Positions 44,006-54,122 of a DNA stretch of 54,122 nt are shown here, in pieces. Positions within the stretch are counted from its first letter, which is position 1. The number at the start of each line of letters is the position of its first letter. The position numbers and the translations under genes were made by a program. The notes under the pieces were generated by a model that did no database searches, was not told the DNA's origin, and was given only the letters and a program-made list of their open reading frames with translations. The stretch covers positions 1 through 54,122 of the forward strand of contig JAPHTF010000045.1 in assembly GCA_026197095.1 (NCBI GenBank). The letters run 5' to 3'. The DNA comes from Gammaproteobacteria bacterium. Lineage in GTDB: Bacteria; Pseudomonadota; Gammaproteobacteria; UBA6429; Thiohalophilaceae.

Positions 44006-46573
44006 ATGACAAAATTAAAAGAACAACACTCTCACACACCCATGATGCAACAATACTTGCGCATCAAAGCAGAGCATCCCGATATCCTCCTGTTCTATAG
44101 AATGGGGGATTTTTATGAGTTATTTTTTGATGATGCCCGTGAAGCGGCAAAGCTGTTAGATATCACCCTCACTGCTCGTGGCCAGTCGAATGGCTCACCT
44201 ATTCCTATGGCGGGTGTACCTTATCATGCTGTGGACACTTACTTGGCACGCTTAATTCGTAAAGGTATGTCGGTCGCTATTTGTGAGCAAATTGGCGACC
44301 CCGCCACATCTAAAGGCCCCGTCGAACGCAAAGTCATGCGCATAGTGACACCTGGTACAGTAACGGATGAAGCCCTCTTAAACGAAAGAGAAGAAAGTTT
44401 AGTTGTTGCCCTTTCTACAAATTCTGAAGACCGTTCAGAATTTGGTCTCGCAATACTGGATATGAGTAGCGGCCGTTTTTCAGTCTTACAGTCTGAAGGT
44501 GAAGAAGCTTTAATGAGTGAATTGCAGCGTTTACGCCCTGCTGAACTGCTCATTAGTGAAGATAGTGATGCGGCTCCCTACCAGAGATATGTCAGTAGTA
44601 TTAAACAACGCGCACCCTGGCATTTTGATAGCAGCACGGCTGAACGTGAATTATGCGAACAGTTTGCGACTAAAGATTTAGCCGGCTTTGGCTGTGCAAA
44701 TTTACCCCTGGCTATTTCAGCTGCAGGTTGCTTACTCAGCTACGTTAAAGAAACACAACGTTCCAGCTTACCTCATATTCAGGCACTGCATACCGAGTCA
44801 CGTGAAGACTGTTTAATTCTTGATGCGGCCACACGCCATAATCTTGAATTAACACAAAGTATTTCAGGGCACCAACAAAATACCTTAAGTGCAATTTTAG
44901 ATCACACGGCGACACCGATGGGGAGCCGGTTATTACATCGCTGGATTCACCGCCCCTTGCGTGACCACAAAGTACTTAATCAACGTCAAGATACGATTGC
45001 CTCAATACTAAAATTACAAAGTTACGCTGAGCTACATGACATCTTGCGTGGTATAGGTGATATCGAACGCATACTCACACGAATTGCACTCAAATCAGCC
45101 CGGCCTCGTGATTTGGCTCAATTAAGAAACGCTTTAGCACAGCTTCCAGCATTACAAAAATCGTTAGCTAATCATAAAAGCGTTTATATAAAACAACTTG
45201 GCCAGCAAATTGCTGAGCATCCAGACATTCATACATTATTAAACAACGCGATCATTGAAACACCTCCACTTTTAATTCGCGATGGCGGAGTTATCGCAAC
45301 GGGTTATGATAAAGAGCTCGATGAACTTCGTAACTTGCAAGAAAATGCGGGTGAATTTCTTGCACAATTAGAAGCAAAAGAAAAACAACAAACGGGCATT
45401 AATACTCTCAAAGTTGGATATAACCGGGTACATGGATATTACATCGAAATCAGTCGTCTTCATTCTGATGTCGTACCTGAGCATTACCAACGCCGACAAA
45501 CATTAAAAGCTGCAGAACGCTTTATTACCCCTGAGCTTAAGGCGCTTGAAGATAAGGTATTAAGTGCAAATGAACGTGCCCTGGCACGAGAAAAAAGTTT
45601 GTACAATGCCTTACTCGATGAACTCAATGTATCACTCATCACGTTACAAACGTGTTCACGCGCTTTAGCTGAGCTGGATGTCTTACATAACCTTGCCGAA
45701 CGCGCTGACTTGTTAAACTATGTTCGTCCTAAATTAGTCTACGAAAGTGGAATCAATATTACTAATGGCCGCCATACGGTTATTGAACAAGTACAGGACA
45801 ATCCCTTTACACCTAATGATATTTCGCTAACAACTCAGCAACATATGCATTTAATTACAGGTCCGAACATGGGGGGTAAGTCAACCTACATGCGACAAAC
45901 GGCCTTAATTGTTTTAATGGCCCATATCGGTTGCTTTGTGCCTGCTGACAGCGCAGAGATTGGAATAGTAGATCGTATTTTCACGCGTATAGGTGCTTCT
46001 GATGATCTTGCCAGTGGGCGCTCAACCTTTATGGTTGAAATGACCGAAACAGCGAATATTCTGCATAACGCAACAGCAAACTCACTGGTACTCATGGATG
46101 AAATTGGCCGCGGCACCAGTACTTATGATGGTCTGTCTCTTGCCTGGGCCTGTGCTGAACATTTAGCCTTGAAAGTGAAAGCGCTGACATTATTCGCAAC
46201 ACATTATTTTGAATTAACCACATTAGCCAATGAGCTTACAGGCTGCATAAATGTCCATCTTGATGCTGTCGAACACAATGATACGCTGATTTTTTTGCAC
46301 AAAGTAAAGCCAGGCACGGTAAATCGCAGTTATGGTTTGCAAGTGGCCACACTTGCCGGGGTGCCACGTGAAGTGGTCAGTCGGGCTAAAGAAAAACTGC
46401 AACAGCTCGAGCAAGAACAGCATAATCAAAATGCACACCCCGTGGCTAAAGCCACTAAAACAGCAAGTAAAAAAGAAAGTGAACTTGAAAAAATTGTATC
46501 AAACTTGCAACCCGATGAGCTTTCTCCTCGAGATGCATTGGATCTCATTTACCAGCTTAAAAAACTTTTGTGA
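44006..46573 (+). CDS. mutS: DNA mismatch repair protein MutS
   Basis: 855 residues, full length. The mismatch-reading Phe-x-Glu lies in [20 protein letters not shown]. The core and clamp follow ([20 protein letters not shown]). The ATPase has Walker [41 protein letters not shown], Walker [19 protein letters not shown] and the helix-turn-helix region before the C-terminus. The C-terminal linker ([20 protein letters not shown]) leads to a short tetramer-type end [16 protein letters not shown]. Ferredoxin fdxA follows, as in Pseudomonas. Confidence 0.99.
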   Translation: MTKLKEQHSHTPMMQQYLRIKAEHPDILLFYRMGDFYELFFDDAREAAKLLDITLTARGQSNGSPIPMAGVPYHAVDTYLARLIRKGMSVAICEQIGDPATSKGPVERKVMRIVTPGTVTDEALLNEREESLVVALSTNSEDRSEFGLAILDMSSGRFSVLQSEGEEALMSELQRLRPAELLISEDSDAAPYQRYVSSIKQRAPWHFDSSTAERELCEQFATKDLAGFGCANLPLAISAAGCLLSYVKETQRSSLPHIQALHTESREDCLILDAATRHNLELTQSISGHQQNTLSAILDHTATPMGSRLLHRWIHRPLRDHKVLNQRQDTIASILKLQSYAELHDILRGIGDIERILTRIALKSARPRDLAQLRNALAQLPALQKSLANHKSVYIKQLGQQIAEHPDIHTLLNNAIIETPPLLIRDGGVIATGYDKELDELRNLQENAGEFLAQLEAKEKQQTGINTLKVGYNRVHGYYIEISRLHSDVVPEHYQRRQTLKAAERFITPELKALEDKVLSANERALAREKSLYNALLDELNVSLITLQTCSRALAELDVLHNLAERADLLNYVRPKLVYESGINITNGRHTVIEQVQDNPFTPNDISLTTQQHMHLITGPNMGGKSTYMRQTALIVLMAHIGCFVPADSAEIGIVDRIFTRIGASDDLASGRSTFMVEMTETANILHNATANSLVLMDEIGRGTSTYDGLSLAWACAEHLALKVKALTLFATHYFELTTLANELTGCINVHLDAVEHNDTLIFLHKVKPGTVNRSYGLQVATLAGVPREVVSRAKEKLQQLEQEQHNQNAHPVAKATKTASKKESELEKIVSNLQPDELSPRDALDLIYQLKKLL

Positions 46574-46714
46574 GTCGAATTTGGATAGATTTTGCTTTAT
46601 CATAGCGCACTATTAGCTAGCGGATTTCCATCTTTAGAAAGATTCCAGATGTAATATATTTACAGAGGGTATTTGATTGATGTTATTAGTTTTATTAGAT
46701 TCAGGAGCCACCAA

Positions 46715-47038
46715 ATGACTTATGTAGTAACCGACAATTGTATTAAATGTCTGTACACAGACTGTGTTGAAGTCTGTCCTGTCGACTGCTTTCATATTGG
46801 TCCTAACTTTATGGTTATTGATCCAGATGAATGTATCGATTGCACATTATGTGAACCAGAATGCCCTGCCGAGGCCATCTTCGCTGAAGATGAATTACCT
46901 GATGGTGCAGAAAATTTTATAGCGCTTAATGAAGAACTCTCCCGTGAATGGCCTGTGCTCACCGAACAAATAGATCCACTTCCTGATGCCGCTGAGTGGG
47001 ATGGCAAGCCTGACAAGCTAAAATATCTTGAACGCTAA
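46715..47038 (+). CDS. fdxA: 7Fe ferredoxin FdxA
   Basis: 107 residues from the ATG at 46715, with AGGAG eight bases upstream; an earlier in-frame start at 46673 lacks a binding site. Cysteines for a [3Fe-4S] and a [4Fe-4S] cluster are seen in [20 protein letters not shown] and [20 protein letters not shown]. The C-terminal 45 residues are the extension typical of the Azotobacter-type FdxA. It carries electrons at low potential; the partner is unknown. It lies directly after mutS, as in many gammaproteobacteria. Confidence 0.96.
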   Translation: MTYVVTDNCIKCLYTDCVEVCPVDCFHIGPNFMVIDPDECIDCTLCEPECPAEAIFAEDELPDGAENFIALNEELSREWPVLTEQIDPLPDAAEWDGKPDKLKYLER

Positions 47039-47073
47039 AAAACTAAAACTAAAATTAAGCACAGCCACATTTT

Positions 47074-50016
47074 ATGGTGCGAGAAAACATCAACCTTATT
47101 CCCTATGGCGATGATCCTCTCGCACTGCTTGCACAACATTTAATCGCTGATTACGCTGAACAACTGCCAGATTTAACTTCGGAGACTATTGGCGCAGTTG
47201 TTCTTATACCTGAAGCACACGCAGCAAAACGGTTACGCTCCCATCTTTTACAACAAGCTGAGAAACTAGGTCAGCACGCCTTGTTATGTCCACACATATT
47301 GAGCTTGCGTGATTGGGCCAAAATTCAATTTAATAAACAGCATCAAGAACCCCATTCAATTTGCGGTCAACATCAACGTGAACTCATTTTATTTGATGCA
47401 TTAACCCAGCACCGTGACATACTCGGTAGTGGTAGCCCCTGGCATTTAAGCGATGACTTACTAAAGCTTTTTGACCAACTCACATCAAATCAAAAAACAT
47501 TACCTGATACATATGATAGCTTTGAAGAAGAAATTGCAAAGGCCTACGGCATTTCTGCTAAGGACTTTCCCGCGTTAAGTCACGAAGCCACTCTTGTTTA
47601 TACATTGTGGAGTGCATGGCATACACAACTTAATGCTGAGACAGCTACTGACATGTTCGACAGTGAAGCGGCCTATTTATTAGGACTTAATGCAGACATA
47701 GCGAACAATACTAATACTTTATACATTGCAGGCTACCACCAGTTTTCAATCGCAGAACAAAACTGGTTACAGCAACTTATAAAGAAACAACGCTGCCAGT
47801 TATACCTTCATGGCCAAACAAGAGATACTCATTCAGATATAGAGGCCACTGACTATCATCCCGATACACCTATTTCAAAGATATTAGATTGTTTGAAGTT
47901 TAAAACAAACAGCAACTCCAGCGATCCCTATACACAATTTATAAACAGTTGTTATCAACATGATCAACTTCCCTTTATTGAGCGTGCAGTTGAATTATCA
48001 AAAAAACCTGCTGATAACATAAGTAACCGACTTAAACTTTTATTTTGCAAAGGCCATGAAGAACAGGCACATGCCGTCGAATTACAAGTAAGACGCTTGC
48101 TCTTAGACGGAAAAAACAATATTGGTATTGTGACTGAAAACAGACGTCTGGCGCGGCGCGTTCGTGCCTTACTCGAGCGAGCTGATGTACCTCTGCAAGA
48201 TTTGGCTGGCTGGGCTTTATCGACTACCCGTGCAGGTGCGGTATTAGAAAGATGGCTTGAGTGTATTGAAGAAGATTTTTCTCACTTACCGTTACTTGAT
48301 TTATTAAAGTCACCTTTTATATTTAGTACGTTAGACTCCTCCCGGCTCAAACATGCGACCTATCGTCTTGAACATGACATCATCCGTCACGAAAACGTTG
48401 CGCGTAACTTACAGCGTTACAAAAAAACAATCGAATTAAGAGCCCATAAATTACAATGGTCATCTGAAATCAGTGAATTACTCATCACTATTTTAGAATC
48501 CTTTGAAGCTGCGAATGACATACTCAAGCCATTATTAAAAGGTTCTCACGAGGCAGGCGAGTATATTGATGCCCTGTCTGCAAGCCTGGATATTCTGGGT
48601 ATGCGTAGTTTACTTCAGGAAGATGCTGCCGGGGTGCGTGTTATTGAAATGTTAGACACGTTAAAACACAGTGCCAAGCAATACACATTAAAATTTAACT
48701 GGTCAGATTTTCGTACCTGGCTAGGCCGCAGTTTAGAACAGTTTGTCTTCACTCCCGAAAACGCTTCAAGCCCGGTTACTTTAATGGGGCTCGCTCAAAG
48801 TCGTTTACAACAGTTTGACGCATTAATTATCGCAAGTGCAGAACATGAGCATTTACCGGGAAAAACAAACTTAACACCCTTCTTTAATAATGCCGTTCGA
48901 CTGCAGCTAAACTTAACAACAACACATGATTTGTTAACTGAGCGCTTTCATCATTTTCGCCGTTTACTTGAGTCTGCGCCTGAAGTTTTAATAACCGCAA
49001 ACAGCGAAGAAAATGGTGAGGATGTTCCACTTAGCCCATGGTTAGAGATTATTCACCGTTTTTACCAGCAAGCCTATTCAACATCATTAGAAGACCATGA
49101 ATTAAAAAATCTCATCACAAATCCGGATACCTTTGTTATTCGCTGCACCGAGACTTCATTACCAGATAAAACAACACAGGCAAAAACATCGTTACCTGAA
49201 AAATTAATTCCCAAACAGTATTCTCCCAGTAGCTATCAAAAACTGATGGATTGCCCTTACCAGTTTTTTGCCTCACACGGTTTAAATTTAGCTGTCAGTG
49301 AAGAAGTGCAAGAGGCTTTATCAAAGAGTGATTATGGTGAACGCGTTCATCGTTGTCTCGAAGCCTTTCATCAGGATGTTGAGTGGCTTCCCGGTCCATT
49401 TAAAGAGGCCGTAACTGAAAAAAATCGAGACTCCGCAATTAAGGTACTTGAAGACATATCACAACAGGTTTTTTCACGTGTTCTTGATGATAGTTTTGAA
49501 CACAGCGGCTGGTTAACACAGTGGTTAAAACTTATCCCTGAATATATTAACTGGCAGATTAAAAATGCATCTGCATGGACATTTAGTGAGGCTGAACTTA
49601 AAAGCAAAATTAGCTGGCAAAATAATATTGAACTCAGTGGCAGACTCGACCGGCTTGATAAAAATGAAACCGGTTTGAGTGTTATTGATTATAAAACAGG
49701 TCAATCAGCTTCTTTAACCGATATTCAACAAGGCGAAGCCGTACAACTCCCTTTTTATGCCCTGTTAGCTGAAGCTGAGCTAAACAGTCCCGTTAACCAG
49801 GTAAGCTACCTCACACTGAGTAATAGCGTAAAATATGGTGCACAGCTTTCCGGCGATGCGCTGGATAACATTAGCCGCCAAATCGGTGAGCGTCTGGCAC
49901 AAATCATCAATGATATGAGCAATGGAAAAGCACTGACCGCCTGGGGCGATGAAGACACATGCAGCTATTGCAATATTAACCGCCTGTGTCGCAAGCAAGC
50001 CTGGAATGCCGAATAA
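47074..50016 (+). CDS. AddB-like helicase-family nuclease
   Basis: 980 residues of the AddB/RexB-like type. The helicase-like half lacks a Walker A motif but keeps strands such as GIVTENRRLARRVRALLERA and VTLMGLAQSRLQQFDALIIA. The C-terminal PD-(D/E)XK nuclease is intact: LSGRLDRLDKNETG (Asp859), LSVIDYKTGQS (Asp872, Lys874), and four cysteines for an Fe-S cluster at Cys727 (LMDCPYQFF), Cys963, Cys966 and Cys972 (DTCSYCNINRLCRK). Together with the AddA-like gene downstream it should form an AddAB-like complex for double-strand-break end resection. The two genes are split by 465 bases holding an antisense small RNA. Confidence 0.9.
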   Translation: MVRENINLIPYGDDPLALLAQHLIADYAEQLPDLTSETIGAVVLIPEAHAAKRLRSHLLQQAEKLGQHALLCPHILSLRDWAKIQFNKQHQEPHSICGQHQRELILFDALTQHRDILGSGSPWHLSDDLLKLFDQLTSNQKTLPDTYDSFEEEIAKAYGISAKDFPALSHEATLVYTLWSAWHTQLNAETATDMFDSEAAYLLGLNADIANNTNTLYIAGYHQFSIAEQNWLQQLIKKQRCQLYLHGQTRDTHSDIEATDYHPDTPISKILDCLKFKTNSNSSDPYTQFINSCYQHDQLPFIERAVELSKKPADNISNRLKLLFCKGHEEQAHAVELQVRRLLLDGKNNIGIVTENRRLARRVRALLERADVPLQDLAGWALSTTRAGAVLERWLECIEEDFSHLPLLDLLKSPFIFSTLDSSRLKHATYRLEHDIIRHENVARNLQRYKKTIELRAHKLQWSSEISELLITILESFEAANDILKPLLKGSHEAGEYIDALSASLDILGMRSLLQEDAAGVRVIEMLDTLKHSAKQYTLKFNWSDFRTWLGRSLEQFVFTPENASSPVTLMGLAQSRLQQFDALIIASAEHEHLPGKTNLTPFFNNAVRLQLNLTTTHDLLTERFHHFRRLLESAPEVLITANSEENGEDVPLSPWLEIIHRFYQQAYSTSLEDHELKNLITNPDTFVIRCTETSLPDKTTQAKTSLPEKLIPKQYSPSSYQKLMDCPYQFFASHGLNLAVSEEVQEALSKSDYGERVHRCLEAFHQDVEWLPGPFKEAVTEKNRDSAIKVLEDISQQVFSRVLDDSFEHSGWLTQWLKLIPEYINWQIKNASAWTFSEAELKSKISWQNNIELSGRLDRLDKNETGLSVIDYKTGQSASLTDIQQGEAVQLPFYALLAEAELNSPVNQVSYLTLSNSVKYGAQLSGDALDNISRQIGERLAQIINDMSNGKALTAWGDEDTCSYCNINRLCRKQAWNAE

Positions 50017-50041
50017 GTTGAGATATAAACAGATTTTAGAC

Positions 50042-50072
50042 AAAAAAATAGGCGGCCAATAAATGGCCACCC
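50042..50072 (-). terminator. Terminator of the candidate CsrB-type RNA
   Basis: Minus-strand GGTGGCCA-TTTAT-TGGCCGCC hairpin with one G-U pair, followed by TA and seven T. It starts 25 bases from the stop of the addB-like gene and points away from it, so it serves the antisense RNA. Confidence 0.88.
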
Positions 50073-50228
50073 TAGATAGGTCCTTTCAGGCTAATCCGGC
50101 CTGTAGCTATGACGGGCAGATCCGTTTTTATACCTAATTAAGCAATCCTTGCATCTGCTGACCACTCCCTTATATTGCTTCCTTTAGGCGCTCCTGCCTG
50201 AGTCACATGTCCCTGTGATATATCCTGT
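50042..50228 (-). ncRNA. CsrB/RsmZ-type antagonist RNA of CsrA (candidate)
   Basis: On the minus strand between the addB-like and addA-like genes, a stretch of 145 bases holds nine GGA motifs. Several lie in hairpin loops: TCACA-GGGACA-TGTGA, AGGC-AGGAGC-GCCT, GCAA-GGA-TTGC and CAGGC-CGGATTA-GCCTG; ACGG-ATCTGC-CCGT has its GGA at the stem-loop junction. The 3' end is a strong terminator: GGTGGCCA/TGGCCGCC stem with TTTAT loop, then TTTTTTT (50042-50072). Loop-borne GGA repeats plus terminator are the design of CsrB/CsrC/RsmY/RsmZ RNAs, which soak up CsrA. There is no reading frame. The 5' end is estimated only. csrA is in the same window. Confidence 0.78.
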
Positions 50229-50481
50229 GTTTTACTTTTTTAACTTTGAACATCTATGTTCTGGGGGATGAATCTAGACTATCCAGCTTGAACAAGCTAA
50301 ACAAGAAGTCATTCTCAAAATAAGACTTACTTCACATATTCATTTTAAGTAAGGTATAAATTGCAGCCAAAGGGTGCATATTTCACTATTCAAGCAGGGC
50401 AACTGAAATATGACATCTGTTTCGACAATCTGGCACAATATATCGATAAAATACCTTTAATTTGAAAGCATTAGGCCTTGA

Positions 50482-53400
50482 ATGACATCAATTGAACTCC
50501 TTACCGGTCATACCACTGTTCAGGCATCTGCCGGTAGCGGTAAAACCCACCTCTTAATTAGCCGAATTGTTCGCCTGTTGTTAACCGGGGCTGAAGCAGG
50601 AAATATTCTTGCCATCACGTTCACACGCAAAGCGGCCAATGAAATGCAGACTCGCCTGCTCGAGCGGCTTTTTGAGTTAGCGACATATCATGAAAGTGAT
50701 TTGATAAAGATCATTAACGATTTACAACTTGACGCTAATCCAACTGTTATTAGTCGTTGTCGTGGATTGTATGAAAAAATATTACGCAATGATGCGCCGG
50801 TAAAAACATCAACCTTCCATGCTTTTTGCCAGGAGTTACTACGTCGCTTTCCAATGGAAGCCAATATCTCACCTGGCTTTGATTTATTAGACACCACAAA
50901 CCTTCTTTATGATGAAGCCTGGGATGCTCTAATGGCTGAGGCAAACCTTAATAGAGACAAGCCTCTAGCAGAATCGCTACAATTACTCTTTAAAGAGTTA
51001 GGGTTATATAATTCAAAGCAGGCGTTACGAAACTTTCTTGAGCACCGTAGTGATTGGTGGGCCTATACCTGGAATGAAGATAAACCAGTTTTATATGCAC
51101 AGCAATGTTTAAAAAAACAACTCAATATTCTCAAGCAAACTGATCCAGTCGCTGATTTATTCTCTGATGAAAATACGTTAAACCTCTTAAATGAGTTCCA
51201 TATTTTATTATGTAAACATAACACCGCAACAAATAAGAAACACAGTGACTTAATCTATAAAGTTATAAATAAAGATATTCATAGCACAGTGCGTTTTAAC
51301 TTATTTAAAGAATGTTTTTTAGTGCAAACAGGAGCAGCACGACAACGCAAAGAGAGTAAAGCCCAGGATAAAAGCATGGGGCCTGAAGGACAAGAACGAT
51401 TTATTGAACTCCATATATTTTTAAGCAATAAACTCATAGAGGTTAATGCACAACTTGCTGCAATACGAACAATGGAAACAAGTTCAGCATGGTACCTTGC
51501 CGGTCAACACTATTTAGCGCATTTCCAAAAACTAAAAAAAGAACAACGCTTGCTGGATTTCACTGATTTAGAATGGCAAACATATTTACTTTTAAATCAA
51601 AGTAATAATGCATTATGGGTTCAATATAAACTTGACCAACGTGTTGATCATCTTCTGGTTGATGAATTTCAGGATACAAACCCAACCCAATGGCGTTTAA
51701 TATTGCCCTTGCTTGAAGAAATATCCGCCAGCACTGATGAGCGCAACCGAAGTGTATTCATCGTTGGTGATGAGAAACAATCAATTTACCGTTTTCGCCG
51801 CGCAGAGCCACGGTTGTTTTATGCCGCTAAAGAATGGTTAAGCAAAAACCTCGCAGCCACAACCTGCCCTTTAAGTCATTCATGGCGTTCGAGCCCTGCA
51901 GTTATTAAGTTTGTGAATAAAATTTTCACACAAAAAGAATTTCAAACATTATTGCCTGGATTTATTGAGCACCATACTTATAGAGACAAGCTAGCGGGAA
52001 AAGTCACCCTACTACCCTTATCACTTAAAGAACTTGTTGAAAAAGAAGACACAGAAGATACACCTGTCGTATTACGTAATCCATTAGATGAACCTCGCCC
52101 AGAGTCAATCAGTCAGCAGTATTTTAATGAAGGATTGATGATTGCGGAACAAATTAAATACTTAGTGGATTCTAATACCGCGATTGTACAAAAAAATGGC
52201 AATGCGGCCGTTAATTATAATGACATTATTATTTTGCTACGAAGTCGAACTCATGTAGCCGAATATGAACGAGCACTCAGAGAAAAAGGTATTCCATATA
52301 TTGGCGCGAACAGGGGAACCTTATTAGAAAGCCTTGAAGTAATAGACATGTTAGACCTCTTGCAATGGCTGATACTTCCATTTGATAACCTGTCTCTCGC
52401 CGGAATATTACGTTCGCCTATATTTTCAATATCGAATGATGATCTCATTGCAATCAAACAGACTTCTAAAGGCAGCTGGTTCGAACGCTTAGCTAACATT
52501 GCACAACAGCAACCAGAACATAAGTCATTACCTCGCGCTTACCAATTGTTAACACAGTGGCAAGAGGATGCCAGCAAGCTTCCGGTACATGATCTTTTAG
52601 ATAAAATATACAGCGAAGCAAATGTATTAGCCCGCTACGTTGCTGCTTTCCCCTCTCATTTAAGCCCGCGAGTAACAGCTAACTTAAATCGATTTCTTGA
52701 ACTCGCACTCGAAATGGACAGTGGTCGTTATCCCAGCTTAACGCGCTTTTCTTCGTGGTTAAATGAATTACGCCAAATGGAAAATGAAGCGCCGGATGAA
52801 CCCGTTACCTCATCATCTGATGAGTCCGAACAACGAGTAAAAATATTAAGTATACATGCGGCAAAAGGATTAGAAGCACCAGTAATATTCCTTGCTGATA
52901 GTGCAAGTAGCCCTGCAAATAAAAAAGCTTATTCCACATTAATTGACTGGCCAGCAGAAAAAGAAAAGCCCGAATATTTTTTATTAACCGCCACAAAAAA
53001 TAGCCTGGATGATTTCAGTAAAAAGTGCATAGACGAACAGGATTTTTTTGAACGCCGGGAAGATGCCAATTTATTATATGTCGCGCTAACTCGCGCTAAA
53101 CAAATGCTGTTTATCAGTGGCAGTGAACCCAAAAGTAAAGAACATGGCTGGTATGAAATGATCTGCTCTGCTTTTAATTTTTCGAGTAAAGACAATACTG
53201 ACGCAGTAATACTCGAAAAAGATGGTAATGAAGAAAAAGCCACTCGAATCAAACAACAGAATACAAAGAATAATGCTGTTATTCCTAAGGAACTATCATC
53301 AATTATTAAAATACAAAATCAAAATATTGATATATCTCCAAGCCAACAAGTGTCCTCATTTTCCCAAAACACTGAGAGTAATGAAGGTAACACAACACGC

Positions 53401-53853
53401 GGTATTATTATGCATCAAATGCTTAACTTTTTATCCCGTTATCCTGATGGTCAATTGTCAAATTTTTACAGTATAGAAATAAAAGAGACAGAAAAAACTG
53501 AGATTGATAGCTGGTGGGACGAATGCAAAAGTATTATACAAAACGAAACTTTTTCAGATTACTTTAGTACTGATAAATATGACAAGTCTTATAATGAAGT
53601 TCCTATACAATTTAAAGACAAGGGTCGAAACGTCTATGGAATCATCGACCGTCTAATTATAAAAGATAACAATGTAACCATTATCGACTATAAAACGCAT
53701 CCCTATGTCACCAAAGAAAATATCGAAACAATTGCCCAGACATACAGCAATCAAATGCAACTATATCAAAACGGTGTACAACTACTATGGCCAGATTATA
53801 ATGTGAAGTCCACACTATTATTTACAGCTATAGCGCACCATTATTTTTTTTAA
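50482..53853 (+). CDS. AddA-like UvrD-family helicase-nuclease
   Basis: 1123 residues. SF1A helicase motifs: Walker A TVQASAGSGKTHLLISRIV (residues 13-31), motif Ia ILAITFTRKAANEMQTRL, Walker B HLLVDEFQDTNPTQWRLI, motif III FIVGDEKQSIYRFRRAEPRL, motif IV LSHSWRSSPAVIKFVN, motif V VKILSIHAAKGLEAPVIFLA and motif VI NLLYVALTRAKQMLFISG. The C-terminal PD-(D/E)XK nuclease is intact: YGIIDRLIIKD (Asp1056) and VTIIDYKTHPY (Asp1069, Lys1071). It pairs with the AddB-like gene upstream for RecBCD-like end processing. A thioredoxin-like gene follows after 24 bases. The promoter region must lie in 50229-50481, beside the start of the antisense RNA. Confidence 0.93.
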   Translation: MTSIELLTGHTTVQASAGSGKTHLLISRIVRLLLTGAEAGNILAITFTRKAANEMQTRLLERLFELATYHESDLIKIINDLQLDANPTVISRCRGLYEKILRNDAPVKTSTFHAFCQELLRRFPMEANISPGFDLLDTTNLLYDEAWDALMAEANLNRDKPLAESLQLLFKELGLYNSKQALRNFLEHRSDWWAYTWNEDKPVLYAQQCLKKQLNILKQTDPVADLFSDENTLNLLNEFHILLCKHNTATNKKHSDLIYKVINKDIHSTVRFNLFKECFLVQTGAARQRKESKAQDKSMGPEGQERFIELHIFLSNKLIEVNAQLAAIRTMETSSAWYLAGQHYLAHFQKLKKEQRLLDFTDLEWQTYLLLNQSNNALWVQYKLDQRVDHLLVDEFQDTNPTQWRLILPLLEEISASTDERNRSVFIVGDEKQSIYRFRRAEPRLFYAAKEWLSKNLAATTCPLSHSWRSSPAVIKFVNKIFTQKEFQTLLPGFIEHHTYRDKLAGKVTLLPLSLKELVEKEDTEDTPVVLRNPLDEPRPESISQQYFNEGLMIAEQIKYLVDSNTAIVQKNGNAAVNYNDIIILLRSRTHVAEYERALREKGIPYIGANRGTLLESLEVIDMLDLLQWLILPFDNLSLAGILRSPIFSISNDDLIAIKQTSKGSWFERLANIAQQQPEHKSLPRAYQLLTQWQEDASKLPVHDLLDKIYSEANVLARYVAAFPSHLSPRVTANLNRFLELALEMDSGRYPSLTRFSSWLNELRQMENEAPDEPVTSSSDESEQRVKILSIHAAKGLEAPVIFLADSASSPANKKAYSTLIDWPAEKEKPEYFLLTATKNSLDDFSKKCIDEQDFFERREDANLLYVALTRAKQMLFISGSEPKSKEHGWYEMICSAFNFSSKDNTDAVILEKDGNEEKATRIKQQNTKNNAVIPKELSSIIKIQNQNIDISPSQQVSSFSQNTESNEGNTTRGIIMHQMLNFLSRYPDGQLSNFYSIEIKETEKTEIDSWWDECKSIIQNETFSDYFSTDKYDKSYNEVPIQFKDKGRNVYGIIDRLIIKDNNVTIIDYKTHPYVTKENIETIAQTYSNQMQLYQNGVQLLWPDYNVKSTLLFTAIAHHYFF

Positions 53854-53877
53854 TCTATACAGGTCTTTTTGCAAAAC

Positions 53878-54122
53878 ATGTCTTTTAGTATTGATGTCAA
53901 TGAAACAAATTTTAATCCGGAAGTGGTTGAAGCTTCACATAAAACGCCCGTATTAATTGATTTCTGGGCGACATGGTGTGAACCATGCAAAAGCTTACTG
54001 CCGACTTTAGGCCGGCTCGCAGATGAGTATGCAGGTCAATTTCGTTTAGCAAAAATTGAAGTGGAGCAGGAACAGAACCTGGCAGCACAATTTGCAATTC
54101 GAAGTGTGCCCACAGTAAAAAT
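53878..54122 (+). CDS. Thioredoxin-domain protein, probably CnoX/YbbN-like, cut by window edge
   Basis: 81 residues are visible. It has a thioredoxin fold with the active site DFWATWCEPCKSLLPTL and the cis-Pro region IRSVPTVK at the window end. The N-terminus (SFSIDVNETNFNPEVVEASH) and the lack of a signal peptide fit a cytoplasmic YbbN/CnoX-type chaperedoxin, but the TPR tail that would decide this is outside the window. It starts 24 bases after the AddA-like stop and is probably co-transcribed. Confidence 0.8.
   Translation, partial: MSFSIDVNETNFNPEVVEASHKTPVLIDFWATWCEPCKSLLPTLGRLADEYAGQFRLAKIEVEQEQNLAAQFAIRSVPTVK

Noticed and set aside
1-54122. CRISPR arrays, insertion sequences, prophage or integrase
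   Set aside because: No evenly spaced direct repeats with spacers, no transposase or integrase motifs and no phage structural genes were found. The only dispersed repeats are the REP-like palindromes.

Overview
The window is a stretch of gammaproteobacterial chromosome, AT-rich by eye. The best evidence is the pncC / recA-recX-alaS-lysC-csrA-tRNA-Ser-tRNA-Arg order on the minus strand, followed by mutS-fdxA on the plus strand, an arrangement common in Gammaproteobacteria. OxyR with Cys199/Cys208, LpxL-type lipid A acylation and a CsrA/CsrB-type system agree with this. I cannot fix the order or genus. There is no phage, IS, integrase or CRISPR array.

Layout. 1-3756: the 3'-truncated minus-strand end of a glycosyltransferase region, a small membrane protein, a DUF445 protein, a TauE/SafE-type transporter with an in-frame FIEFS repeat, and an RluA-family pseudouridine synthase. 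3826-9309: an envelope-stress-like module, with a PspA-like / membrane protein / VWA operon diverging from an OmpR-type regulator and a large sensor kinase; the shared promoter region carries three copies of TTTACATAAAA. 9311-15477: oxidative stress and iron genes: MAPEG, oxyR, a peroxiredoxin-glutaredoxin fusion with an OxyR box between them, GNAT, a DyP peroxidase and a diheme peroxidase-like protein diverging around a near-perfect Fur box, and a small hypothetical gene.

15865-22730 is the most unusual part: a compact four-gene operon coding for a cytoplasmic coiled-coil protein, a MotA-like and a MotB-like stator pair, and a 1425-residue Upf1/DNA2-like SF1 helicase. No flagellar gene is near. 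Ion-channel stator plus helicase is the logic of Zorya anti-phage systems, but the helicase family, the tail-less MotA-like protein and the separate coiled-coil protein do not match the Zorya gene sets I know. It is the best candidate for an undescribed system.

22818-33979 returns to housekeeping: pgi, ppc, a 1250-residue PilZ-DUF1631-GGDEF-EAL protein, panD, panC and an LpxL-type acyltransferase. 34154-42921 is the tRNA/csrA/lysC/alaS/recX/recA block, with a BrxR/CapW-like WYL regulator diverging from recA and carrying a perfect 18-bp palindrome in its promoter, then thpR and pncC. 43024-54122 holds a Ser/Asn-rich hypothetical protein, a PilZ protein, mutS, fdxA, an AddB-like nuclease, an AddA-like helicase-nuclease and the start of a thioredoxin-like gene. 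Antisense between addB and addA lies an unlabelled RNA with nine GGA motifs, five hairpins and a strong terminator; it looks like a CsrB/RsmZ-type decoy for the CsrA encoded 15 kb away.
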